From Hyphomicrobiales bacterium (GTDB lineage: Bacteria; Pseudomonadota; Alphaproteobacteria; Rhizobiales; Kaistiaceae), in contig JAFKJZ010000412.1 in assembly GCA_017305815.1 (NCBI GenBank), positions 1-5,717 of the forward strand: a DNA stretch of 5,717 nucleotides. The letters are read 5' to 3'. Both the position numbers and the translations under genes were made by a program. This document shows positions 1 to 5,577 of this stretch, piece by piece. Each line of letters begins with the position of its first letter. Position 1 is the first letter of the stretch. The notes beneath the pieces were generated by a model. The model ran no database searches and had not been told where the DNA came from. It was given only the letters and a program-made list of their open reading frames with translations.

Positions 1-552
1 CCAGAGCGTGCCTTCGAGGTCGAGATAGTTGGTCGGCTCGTCGAGGAGCAGCAGGTCCGGCTCGGAAAACAGCACGGCGGCGAGCGCCACCCGCATGCGC
101 CAGCCGCCGGAGAAGGCGGAGCAGGGGCGCAACTGCGCCTCGGCGTCGAAGCCGAGGCCGGCGAGGATCGTTCCGGCCCGCGCCTCGGCGGCATGGGCGC
201 CGATATCGGTCAGGCGGATCTGGATCTCGGCGATGCGGTGCGGGTCGGTGGCGTGCTCGGCTTCCTTCATGAGCGCGGCGCGCTCCGTGTCGGCGGCGAG
301 CACGAATTCGATCAGCGACTGCTCGGTGCCGGGCGCTTCCTGCGCCACCTGGCCGATGCGCACGCCGCGCGGTAGCCCGATCGAGCCGCTCTCCGGAGCG
401 ATGTCGCCCGTGACCAGCTTGAACAGGGTCGTCTTGCCGGTGCCGTTGCGGCCGACGAAGCCCGCCTTCACGCCGTCGGGCAGCGCAATGGTCGCCTCCT
501 CGAGAAGCGTACGGCCGGCGATGCGATAGGTGACTTCATTGACGTGCAGCAT
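1..552 (-). CDS. ABC-F family ATP-binding protein, N-terminal part (cut by window edge)
   Basis: This is the first 184 codons of an ABC-F ATPase; the rest lies beyond base 1. ABC-F proteins are soluble, have two ATPase domains and no membrane domain, and typically act on the ribosome as translation factors or in antibiotic resistance. The first nucleotide-binding domain is visible: Walker A GRNGTGKT at residues 34-41, a Q-loop Gln near 68-71, the signature FSGGW at 147-151, and Walker B LLLLDEP at 167-173 followed by TNYLDLE. The short segment between Q-loop and signature and the DEPTNYLD motif are typical of the Uup/YheS/EttA group. The start is the ATG at 552, which puts Walker A at the usual distance from the N-terminus; no strong Shine-Dalgarno is visible. 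It follows the DUF4344 gene on the same strand after 67 bases. The subfamily cannot be named without the linker and second domain. Confidence 0.93.
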   Translation of the reverse strand, partial: MLHVNEVTYRIAGRTLLEEATIALPDGVKAGFVGRNGTGKTTLFKLVTGDIAPESGSIGLPRGVRIGQVAQEAPGTEQSLIEFVLAADTERAALMKEAEHATDPHRIAEIQIRLTDIGAHAAEARAGTILAGLGFDAEAQLRPCSAFSGGWRMRVALAAVLFSEPDLLLLDEPTNYLDLEGTLW

Positions 553-570
553 GGCGGCTATGTGCCGTGC

Positions 571-588
571 CTTGCGGGCGGACGCAAG
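571..588. repeat. Small inverted repeat between the DUF4344 gene and the ABC-F gene
   Basis: CTTGCG and CGCAAG form a perfect 6-base-pair stem around a 6-base loop (GGCGGA). It sits in the 67-base gap, about 30 bases past the stop of the DUF4344 gene and about 20 bases before the ABC-F start. There is no T-run on either strand, so it is not a classical intrinsic terminator. It could be an mRNA hairpin or chance in GC-rich sequence. Confidence 0.35.
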
Positions 589-619
589 CGGATCGCGTGA
601 AGATGTCGCTGCTTGGGGC

Positions 620-1441
620 TCAGCGGGCCTGGATGTCGCGGACGATCAGTTCGGCATGATAGCCGGACAGCTCGTAGCAGAGCACGATCTCGTTCCTGGC
701 CGGGTCATAGCTGGATGTCACGGCGCCGCAGCTCTTGGCGCGCAGCGTCGGCGGCTGCGGCAGGGTGAAATCGTTGGCGAGCCGGGTCGCGACTTCCTCC
801 AGCACCTTGTTGTCGTGCAGGATGGTCAGCTCGACGACCTCGTTGGCGGCCGGCGGGTCGTAGACGACCGGAATGACCGAGAGCGGCGCGCCGGCAGCCC
901 GTCGAATCGGCTTCAGCGCGTTGTCCCAGAGCGAACGCTTGCTCTGGTAGGAGGTCGCGCAGTTGGCGCGCGCGGCGGGCGTCAGCGCTGCCGCGTCGGC
1001 GATGTCGGCGAAATCCTTGTCGTTGGATCCCACCATGTTGCAGACGATGGCATTGGCGCGATCGGCGTCGACCGAATGCCGGTCGGGCAGGCCAATGGCG
1101 TCGGATCCGGCCGAGGCGGTCAGGTGATTCGAGAGCATCCAGCTGTCGACGGCGTCGACCAGCGTCTGGTCGCCGGCGCCGCTGCGCGGCTCCAGGAGGG
1201 TCATGACCCCGAAATCGTCGGCTGCCTGCTCGCCGCCGGCGGGCTCGATGCCGTAGCGCTCCATCATCATGTGGCCGGCCTGGTGATAGAGCGCGAACAC
1301 GGCGTTGCCGACGACGAAATCGACGACCTCGGCCATCTCGGCATCCGACATTCCCTGCGGCGGCTCGGCCTCGAGCTTCGGGGTCGCTGCCTGCGCGGCG
1401 GAGACGGAAAGAGCGAACGCAAGGACCAGGGGCCGAAACAT
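620..1441 (-). CDS. Secreted DUF4344-type putative metallopeptidase with HQAGH in place of HExxH
   Basis: A 273-residue protein with a signal peptide (hydrophobic residues 4-16, cleavage likely after AQA at 18), so probably periplasmic. The body matches the DUF4344 putative metallopeptidase pattern: a helix ending in YHQAGHM (H53, H57), then GGEQAADDF (E71, D75, D76) where the third zinc ligand is expected, RHSVDADRA at 121-129, a conserved-looking Cys at 134 and a C-terminal CYEL at 255-258. Four cysteines (134, 161, 238, 255) could form two disulfides in the periplasm. The family motif is HExxH; here the catalytic Glu position is Gln54 (codon CAG), while both His remain. The enzyme may thus be inactive, or this may be an accepted variant. 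Start ATG at 1441 gives a clean signal peptide; the Shine-Dalgarno is weak. Substrate and role are unknown. Confidence 0.82.
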   Translation of the reverse strand: MFRPLVLAFALSVSAAQAATPKLEAEPPQGMSDAEMAEVVDFVVGNAVFALYHQAGHMMMERYGIEPAGGEQAADDFGVMTLLEPRSGAGDQTLVDAVDSWMLSNHLTASAGSDAIGLPDRHSVDADRANAIVCNMVGSNDKDFADIADAAALTPAARANCATSYQSKRSLWDNALKPIRRAAGAPLSVIPVVYDPPAANEVVELTILHDNKVLEEVATRLANDFTLPQPPTLRAKSCGAVTSSYDPARNEIVLCYELSGYHAELIVRDIQAR

Positions 1442-1551
1442 GAGGACTCACAGAGACAGGTACAGACTCTGGAAAGCGTGCGCTTCCGTGCCGGTTGAAT
1501 CAAGCGACCGGCTTCACACATCTCCGATATATTTGCGCGACTGGCCGTCGC
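1442..1551. other. Intergenic region with two adjacent imperfect hairpins
   Basis: A 110-base gap between the DinB-fold gene stop and the DUF4344 gene start, both on the minus strand. It holds two inverted repeats side by side: 1471-1487 (GGAA-A-GCG / CGC-TTCC with one bulged A) and 1490-1512 (GCCGGT / ACCGGC with an 11-base loop). Neither is followed by a T-run on the minus strand, so they are at best weak or factor-dependent terminators or mRNA structures. I could not pick a convincing -35/-10 pair here, although the gap is long enough for the DUF4344 gene to have its own promoter. Confidence 0.35.
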
Positions 1552-2067
1552 TCAGCGGAGGCCGATTCCGGTCTGCCGCTGGAACTGGATCAGGTCGAGG
1601 CTCGGGCAGGCGTCGCGGCCGCCGATCCGCGTCAGGATCGCCGTCGCCTGGCCGCGGTGGTGGGTCTGGTGATTGAAGAGATGGGCGAGGGCGGGGCCGA
1701 GCGGCTGGGTGATCTCGACCGGATTGGTGACCGGGCGATAGGTGAAGGTGCCGGCGATGGTCGCCTCATCGAGCCCGTCGACATAGGCGATGATCCGCGC
1801 GTCCTCGGTCGCCCGCTGCGTCGCCAGTTCCTCCAGGTCGTCCGTCACCAACTCGTTGAGTGCGGCAGGGGCGGGGCCTTCGCCGGTGAAGCGGCGCATC
1901 CAGATACGGTCGGTGACCAGGAGATGGTTGAGCGTGCCGTTGAGCGAGCCGAAGAAGGCGCCGTGATCGGCGAGATAGTCCGCGCGGGCGAGGGCGCGCG
2001 CCGCGCCATAGAGGCGGTCATTGGCCCAGCCATTATAGGCGGCGAACATCTCGAAATGCGGCTTCAT
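1552..2067 (-). CDS. DinB-family (four-helix, putative metal-binding) protein
   Basis: A 171-residue protein that begins MKPHFEMFAAYNGWAND, the usual opening of DinB/YfiT-superfamily proteins, and has about the family's usual length. The fold is a four-helix bundle that commonly binds a divalent metal through three histidines. Here they are most likely His48 (LNHLL) in the second helix, and His133 and His137 in NHQTHHRGQ in the last helix; His136 is also present. Some relatives are thiol-dependent transferases (bacillithiol or mycothiol S-transferases), but most, including this proteobacterial type, have no known substrate. Despite the name it is unrelated to DNA polymerase IV. The ATG at 2067 is chosen over an in-frame ATG at 2124 because it matches the family start and has GAGG and GGAG just upstream. 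It is divergent from the Popeye-like gene at 2205. Confidence 0.9.
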   Translation of the reverse strand: MKPHFEMFAAYNGWANDRLYGAARALARADYLADHGAFFGSLNGTLNHLLVTDRIWMRRFTGEGPAPAALNELVTDDLEELATQRATEDARIIAYVDGLDEATIAGTFTYRPVTNPVEITQPLGPALAHLFNHQTHHRGQATAILTRIGGRDACPSLDLIQFQRQTGIGLR

Positions 2068-2204
2068 GGCCTCGGGTTCTCCAAATGACGGCAAGCGGCG
2101 GCGGGAATATATGAAGCCTGTCATACGGCAGGGGGAATATTGCGGATAACCTAGCGTCAGACCGGCGGGCGAATCCCGCGCAATGCTGAGGCTTCGTTCG
2201 CGAT
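2068..2204. promoter_or_regulatory. Divergent intergenic region, presumed promoters for both flanking genes
   Basis: This 137-base stretch separates two divergent genes and must carry or adjoin their promoters. It is locally more AT-rich than its surroundings, around 2103-2150. Notable elements are GGGAATAT at 2103-2110 and 2133-2140 in the same orientation, and a small hairpin GCGGG-CGAAT-CCCGC at 2165-2179. The minus strand offers TATATT near 2106-2111 as a possible -10 element for the DinB-fold gene, but with no good -35 at the right distance. An in-frame stop at 2187-2189 limits the plus-strand gene to the ATG at 2205. Promoter assignment is inference from position and composition. Confidence 0.45.
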
Positions 2205-2218
2205 ATGGGAATATCCCA
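2103..2218. repeat. Three GGGAATAT boxes, the last inside a palindrome over the 2205 start codon
   Basis: The octamer GGGAATAT occurs at 2103-2110, 2133-2140 and 2207-2214, all in the same orientation. The first two are exactly 30 bases apart, close to three helical turns. The third is part of a perfect inverted repeat TGGGA-ATA-TCCCA at 2206-2218, which overlaps the start codon of the plus-strand gene. The spacing and the AT-rich octamer in GC-rich DNA suggest binding sites for a regulator, though chance is not excluded and no known operator is recognised. Confidence 0.4.
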
Positions 2219-2906
2219 CCCGCTCCTGCTGGAGATCATTTTTCATGTCGGCAATGCGATCGCGCTGATCGCCTATCTGTTCCGGGACCAGATCCATCTG
2301 CGCGTGGTAGTCATCGTCAGCATGATCCTTCAGTCGAGCTATTACGTGCTGATCTCGGCCGGCGGACCGCTCTGGGATCCGCTCAGCTGGAAGATCCTGA
2401 CCATCGTCGTCAATGTCGTCATGATCGCCCTGCTGTTCCGCGACCGGCTGCGCTTCGGCATTGACGACGAGGTGAAGCCGCTGTTCGAGGCGTTTGGCGT
2501 GCTGTCGCCCGGCCAGTTCCGCAGGCTGCTCGCCTGCGCGGAACGCCGGGGAGGAGCGATGCCGCTGACGGAGCGGGGCGTGCGGCCGACTTCGCTGTTC
2601 CACGTGCTTTCCGGCGCCGCCGAGGTGAACAAGGACGGCCGGCGGCTCGGTGTCGGAGCCGGATCGTTTATCGGCGAGATCGCGTTCCTGACCGGCGGTC
2701 CCGCCACGGCCGATGTGCGCCTGCAGGCCGGAGCGCGCGTGCTGCAATGGGATGTCGGGCGGCTTCGCGCCCTGATGCGCAAGGAGAAGGCGATCGACAT
2801 CGCGCTGCGCGGGCTGCTCAGCCACGACCTCGCCGTGAAGACGTCCCACAGCGCCTTGCCCGAGCAAGCCGGCTTACCGAATCAAGGCGCTCTCTCGATC
2901 TCGTAG
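2205..2906 (+). CDS. Membrane protein with three helices and a Popeye/cyclic-nucleotide-binding-like domain
   Basis: A 233-residue protein. Three hydrophobic segments (about residues 8-27, 31-52 and 60-80) are followed by a cytoplasmic domain (about 90-215) with a cyclic-nucleotide-binding beta-roll pattern: [11 protein letters not shown] at 131-141 (cf. the barrel strand of CRP-type domains), the cassette [17 protein letters not shown] at 155-171, and then [13 protein letters not shown] leading into C-terminal helices. Three short helices, a PLWDPLSW loop at 55-62 and a CNB-like fold is the Popeye-domain arrangement, which is known from animals (cAMP-binding POPDC proteins) and also occurs in bacteria. 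Gly157-Glu158 of the phosphate-binding cassette are kept, but the canonical Arg after the Pro is Ala167, so cAMP or cGMP binding is uncertain. An in-frame stop at 2187 fixes the start at this ATG; GAGG at 2188-2191 is a distant ribosome site. Function is unknown; a membrane sensor is an inference. Confidence 0.82.
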   Translation: MGISHPLLLEIIFHVGNAIALIAYLFRDQIHLRVVVIVSMILQSSYYVLISAGGPLWDPLSWKILTIVVNVVMIALLFRDRLRFGIDDEVKPLFEAFGVLSPGQFRRLLACAERRGGAMPLTERGVRPTSLFHVLSGAAEVNKDGRRLGVGAGSFIGEIAFLTGGPATADVRLQAGARVLQWDVGRLRALMRKEKAIDIALRGLLSHDLAVKTSHSALPEQAGLPNQGALSIS

Positions 2907-2950
2907 CCGAATCCGGGCGGTTCAAACGATCGCAGGCGCCGTCGCCGCCC

Positions 2951-2979
2951 TTGCCCGGTGCCTGCGCCAAGGCTATACA
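2951..2979 (+). promoter_or_regulatory. Probable ndk promoter (-35/-10)
   Basis: TTGCCC at 2951-2956 and TATACA at 2974-2979 are separated by exactly 17 bases, and each matches four of six positions of the sigma-70 consensus. Transcription would start near 2986, giving a leader of about 36 bases before the ndk ATG. It lies in the 115-base gap after the Popeye-like gene, which has no terminator visible, so read-through from upstream is also possible. Confidence 0.5.
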
Positions 2980-3021
2980 GCGCCACCCATTTACCCCTTC
3001 CCATTCGACAGGACCGAAGAC

Positions 3022-3444
3022 ATGGCGATCGAACGCACCTTCTCGATGATCAAGCCCGACGCGACCAAGCGCAACCTGACCGGCAAGATCACCGCCAAGC
3101 TGGAAGAGGCCGGCCTGCGCGTCGTCGCTTCGAAGCGCGTGTGGATGTCGCGCCAGCAGGCCGAAGGCTTCTACGCCGTCCACAAGGAGCGTCCCTTCTT
3201 CGGCGAGCTGGTCGAGACGATGACCGCCGGCCCGACCGTCGTGCAGGTCCTGGAAGGCGAAGGCGCCATCCTGAAGAACCGCGAAGTCATGGGCGCGACC
3301 AACCCGGCCAACGCCGACGCCGGCACCATCCGCAAGGAATTCGCCCTGTCGATCGGCGAGAACTCGGTGCACGGTTCGGACGCTCCGGAGACCGCTGCCC
3401 AGGAGATCGCCTACTGGTTCTCGGGCATCGAACTCGTCGGCTAA
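3022..3444 (+). CDS. ndk: Nucleoside diphosphate kinase
   Basis: A 140-residue cytoplasmic enzyme, the normal full length, that moves the gamma-phosphate from ATP to other nucleoside diphosphates through a phospho-histidine and so balances (d)NTP pools. Visible features: the N-terminal strand [11 protein letters not shown] with Lys11; the [14 protein letters not shown] motif at 91-104, including Arg104; and the active-site segment NSVHGSD at 114-120 with catalytic His117 and Asn114. The C-terminus [12 protein letters not shown] is typical of proteobacterial Ndk. AGGA at 3010-3013 lies 8 bases before the ATG, a good Shine-Dalgarno. It is preceded by a plausible promoter and followed by a strong terminator, so it is probably largely monocistronic. 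No anomalies. Confidence 0.98.
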   Translation: MAIERTFSMIKPDATKRNLTGKITAKLEEAGLRVVASKRVWMSRQQAEGFYAVHKERPFFGELVETMTAGPTVVQVLEGEGAILKNREVMGATNPANADAGTIRKEFALSIGENSVHGSDAPETAAQEIAYWFSGIELVG

Positions 3445-3448
3445 TTCG

Positions 3449-3460
3449 CCGAAGCTTCGG
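3449..3460. repeat. 12-base perfect palindrome after ndk
   Basis: CCGAAGCTTCGG is a perfect 12-base palindrome starting 5 bases after the ndk stop codon and 10 bases before the main terminator stem. As RNA it can form only a short hairpin with a minimal loop. It may protect the 3' end or be incidental. Confidence 0.4.
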
Positions 3461-3470
3461 AGAGTTGCGA

Positions 3471-3501
3471 ATGGCCGGGCTCGTCCCGGCCATTTTTGTT
3501 T
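3471..3501 (+). terminator. Rho-independent terminator of ndk, built from a rhizobial-type palindrome
   Basis: ATGGCCGGG (3471-3479) pairs perfectly with CCCGGCCAT (3485-3493) across a 5-base loop CTCGT. On the plus strand this is followed by a T-rich run TTTTTGTTT (3493-3501), so it is a strong intrinsic terminator for ndk. On the minus strand the stem is followed only by TT, so it should end the convergent operon less well. The stem sequence is of the kind found in many copies in rhizobial genomes, where it is often mistranslated as MAGLVPAI or MAGTSPAI peptides. Confidence 0.88.
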
Positions 3502-3522
3502 GGCGATCGCCGTGAGCCGATC

Positions 3523-4143
3523 TCAGCTCAGGCCGATCATCACCGTCTTCTGGTAGGCGGGGCGCTGCTTCAGCCTTTCGTACCAGGTGGCGAGATGCGG
3601 CAGGTCCGGGCGCTCGATGGGCATCTCGAACCACGCATAGGTGAAGCAGCCGAGCGGGATGTCGCCCATGCCGAAGCTGTCGCCCGAAAGGAAGGGCTGC
3701 TCGGCCAGCGTGCGATCGGCGATCGCGAGCAGCGTGGCGAATTTCGCGCGGCCGGCCTCGATCGCCGCCAGGTCGCGCTTGTCCGGCGCCGTGCGGACCA
3801 TGCCCCAGAACAGGTCGCGGAACGGGGCGGCGACGCTGGAAGTGGTGAAGTCCATCCAGCGGTCGGCGCTGGCGCGAGCCTGCGGATCCTCCGGCGAAAG
3901 CACGCCCGGCGCATAGCGCCCGGCCAGGTAGCGGACGATGGCGTTCGATTCCCACAGAACGAAGTCACCGTCGCGGATCGTCGGAACAAGCCCGTTCGGG
4001 TTCATGGCGCGATAGGCGGAATCGGCGGTCAGGCCGAAGCTACCGCCGGCCGGGATCGATTCATAGGCGAGACCGATCTCCTCGGCGCACCAGAGCACCT
4101 TCTTGACGTTGTTCGAGTTGTTGCGGCCCCAGATCGTCAGCAT
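3523..4143 (-). CDS. Glutathione S-transferase family protein
   Basis: A 206-residue two-domain protein of standard GST length. The thioredoxin-like N-terminal domain (about 1-77) has IWGRNNSNNVKKVLW, with Ser10 as the likely residue activating glutathione, NPNGLVP with cis-Pro54, and WESNAIVRYLA, in which Glu65-Ser66 would bind the gamma-glutamyl group. The helical C-terminal domain (about 88-206) includes FLSGDSFGMGDIPLG at 151-165 with the conserved Asp161 of the N-capping region. Family members conjugate glutathione to electrophiles or reduce peroxides; the substrate here cannot be told. GGGAG at 4151-4155 lies 7 bases before the ATG. It is the last gene of the minus-strand run, 36 bases after the HD gene, and converges on ndk. 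Confidence 0.93.
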   Translation of the reverse strand: MLTIWGRNNSNNVKKVLWCAEEIGLAYESIPAGGSFGLTADSAYRAMNPNGLVPTIRDGDFVLWESNAIVRYLAGRYAPGVLSPEDPQARASADRWMDFTTSSVAAPFRDLFWGMVRTAPDKRDLAAIEAGRAKFATLLAIADRTLAEQPFLSGDSFGMGDIPLGCFTYAWFEMPIERPDLPHLATWYERLKQRPAYQKTVMIGLS

Positions 4144-4179
4144 GAAGTGTCTCCCATGGCCGGCTTTCGACGGCGCGGC

Positions 4180-4842
4180 TCAGATTTCGTCGAGGAATTC
4201 GTCGTAGAAGCGGCGCAGCCGCGCCTGCCGCAATTCGGCCAGCCGGGCGCCCGTCCGGGTCTGGAAGCCGGCCGCGAGCTTGAAGAGCTTGTTTTCGAAA
4301 TGGTCGATGGCAAAGCGCTTGTCGTCGAGCGGGCGCCACGCAGCCTCGGGATCGGCGGGATCGTAGAGGCCACTGCCCATCCGCCCGGCGATATAGAAGC
4401 AGCGCGCCACGCCCACCATGCCGATCGCATCGAGCCGGTCGGCGTCTTGCAGGATCTTCGCTTCGAGCGTCTCCGGCGGGATCGCGGCGGAAAAGCTGTG
4501 CGCCTCGATCGCGTGTGCGACAGCGGCGATCCGCTCGCCGTCCCAGCCGAGATCCCGCAGCACCGTCTCCGCCTTGCGGGCGGCGAGGCGGGAGGCCTGG
4601 GCGCGCATCGGATCGTTCTTCTCGACCGTCACGCAGTCATGCAGCAGCGCCGCGGCCGCGACGACCTCGGCTGCGCCGCCTTCCTCGGCCAGGATCGTGG
4701 CGGCGTTGCTCCAGACGCGCGCAAGATGCGCGACATCGTGCGAGCCGTCGTCGCTCGACGTCGCATGCGGCAGCAGCGCTTCGGCCAAGGGCTCATGCGG
4801 CGCGAAGGCGCCGCCGGGCCGGTCACTTCGGGAATGGCTCAA
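4180..4842 (-). CDS. HD-domain phosphohydrolase (YedJ/YpgQ-like), TTG start
   Basis: A protein of about 220 residues with the full set of HD-superfamily metal ligands: His39 in HDVAHLARVW (35-44), His68-Asp69 in LLHDC, and DADRLDAIG at 133-141 supplying the late Asp; HSFS at 115-118 is also typical of the YedJ/YpgQ group. Such proteins are metal-dependent phosphohydrolases, and some relatives hydrolyse nucleotides, but the physiological substrate is generally unknown. No ATG occurs before the HD motif, so the start is non-ATG. The TTG at 4842 overlaps the moaE stop (TTGA), which favours coupled translation, but other non-ATG starts nearby cannot be excluded. A link to molybdenum cofactor is suggested only by position. 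Confidence 0.87.
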   Translation of the reverse strand: MSHSRSDRPGGAFAPHEPLAEALLPHATSSDDGSHDVAHLARVWSNAATILAEEGGAAEVVAAAALLHDCVTVEKNDPMRAQASRLAARKAETVLRDLGWDGERIAAVAHAIEAHSFSAAIPPETLEAKILQDADRLDAIGMVGVARCFYIAGRMGSGLYDPADPEAAWRPLDDKRFAIDHFENKLFKLAAGFQTRTGARLAELRQARLRRFYDEFLDEI

Positions 4843-5318
4843 TCGGAGTTGTTCCAGCGCTCTTCCGCCTCGTCGTCCGCCTGCTTGGCGGCGACCCAGG
4901 CCACGGCGCCGGCGGCCGTGTGCTCCTTCTTCCAGAAGGGAGCGTGGGTCTTCAGGAAGTCCATGATGAACTCGGCCGATTCGAAGGCGGCGTGCCGGTG
5001 CTTGGAGGCGGTGACGACGAGGACGATGTTCTCGCCCGGGCGCACCTTGCCGTGCCTGTGCAGGACGGTGACGTCGGAGATTTCCCAGCGGCCGGCCGCC
5101 TGCTCGGCGATGCGCTTGACCTCGGTCTCTGCCATGCCGGGATAGTGCTCGAGTTCGAGCGCCTCGAGCCGGCCGTCCTCGTCGCGGCAGAGGCCGGTGA
5201 AGGTGACGATGGCGCCGATGTCGCCGCGCCCTGCCGAAACGCGCTCGATCTCCGCCGTGATGTCGAGCGGCTCGGCAACGATGGCAACGCGGACATTGGG
5301 AGAACGGGCATGGGTCAT
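4839..5318 (-). CDS. moaE: Molybdopterin synthase catalytic subunit
   Basis: A 159-residue protein, the large subunit of molybdopterin synthase, which with thiocarboxylated MoaD converts cyclic pyranopterin monophosphate into molybdopterin in the cytoplasm. Hallmarks: FTGLCRDEDG at 40-49 with Arg45, LELEHYPGMAE at 55-64, HRHGKVRPGE at 87-96, and DFLKTHAPFWKKE at 120-132. Lys123 and Lys130 have the same seven-residue spacing as the catalytic Lys119 and Lys126 of E. coli MoaE. A Glu/Asp-rich tail after about 145 is a small extension. The ATG at 5318 lies 7 bases after the moaD stop; GGAGG overlapping the moaD end and a closer AGG may serve as ribosome sites. Its stop overlaps the start of the HD gene. 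Confidence 0.97.
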   Translation of the reverse strand: MTHARSPNVRVAIVAEPLDITAEIERVSAGRGDIGAIVTFTGLCRDEDGRLEALELEHYPGMAETEVKRIAEQAAGRWEISDVTVLHRHGKVRPGENIVLVVTASKHRHAAFESAEFIMDFLKTHAPFWKKEHTAAGAVAWVAAKQADDEAEERWNNSD

Positions 5319-5325
5319 GGCGAAC

Positions 5326-5577
5326 CTAGCCTCCGGTCATGGGCGGGAAGAGGGCAACCTCGCGAATTCCGCTGATGGACGCTTCATGGTCGGCGTGGTC
5401 GTGATCAAGCGCCACGCGGATCGCCGCCGGCTCCGCGAGCGCCGCCTCGTAGCTGTCGCCGCGGGTCCGGAGCCAGCCGAGCAGATCGCCGACCGTGTCG
5501 ACGCCGCGCGGCGGCTCCACCGTCTCCTCCGCCGTGCCGATCCGCTCGCGGACCCAGGCGAAATAGACGAGTTTCAC
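5326..5577 (-). CDS. moaD: Molybdopterin synthase sulfur-carrier subunit
   Basis: An 83-residue ubiquitin-fold sulfur carrier. It begins MKLVYFAWVRERIG and ends ALFPPMTGG; the terminal Gly-Gly is adenylated and converted to a thiocarboxylate, which donates sulfur inside the MoaD-MoaE complex. Length and both ends match the family. The start is GTG at 5577, chosen because GGAGG at 5585-5589 lies 7 bases upstream and the N-terminus matches MoaD proteins. The GTG overlaps the pgsA stop (GTGA), indicating coupled translation. moaE follows after 7 bases. The activating MoeB-like enzyme is not in the window. Confidence 0.97.
   Translation of the reverse strand: MKLVYFAWVRERIGTAEETVEPPRGVDTVGDLLGWLRTRGDSYEAALAEPAAIRVALDHDHADHEASISGIREVALFPPMTGG

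Noticed and set aside
29..529. A 166-codon plus-strand open reading frame at the left end
   Set aside because: The minus strand here encodes Walker A, signature and Walker B motifs of an ABC-F protein; the plus frame is a Ser/Arg/Pro-rich shadow.
530..1498. A 322-codon plus-strand open reading frame opposite the DUF4344 gene
   Set aside because: The minus-strand frame has a signal peptide and family motifs; the plus-strand product is a low-complexity Arg/Gly/Val-rich shadow.
2068..2124. A 19-residue N-terminal extension of the DinB-fold protein from the ATG at 2124
   Set aside because: The family normally begins at the MKPHFEMFAAYN segment, and the ATG at 2067 has purine-rich ribosome-site sequence just upstream.
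2157..2867. A 236-codon minus-strand open reading frame opposite the Popeye-like gene
   Set aside because: It is rich in Gln, Arg and His with no domain pattern, while the plus strand gives a coherent membrane protein with a CNB-like fold.
3471..3515. A short peptide starting MAGLVPAIFV after ndk
   Set aside because: This is the translation of the terminator palindrome, a well-known source of false small genes in rhizobial annotation; it has no independent coding support.
3496..5145. A 549-codon plus-strand open reading frame across the GST, HD and moaE genes
   Set aside because: It is antisense to three genes with clear family motifs. Long antisense frames are expected in DNA with such strong G/C third-position bias, and the translated product shows no recognisable domain.
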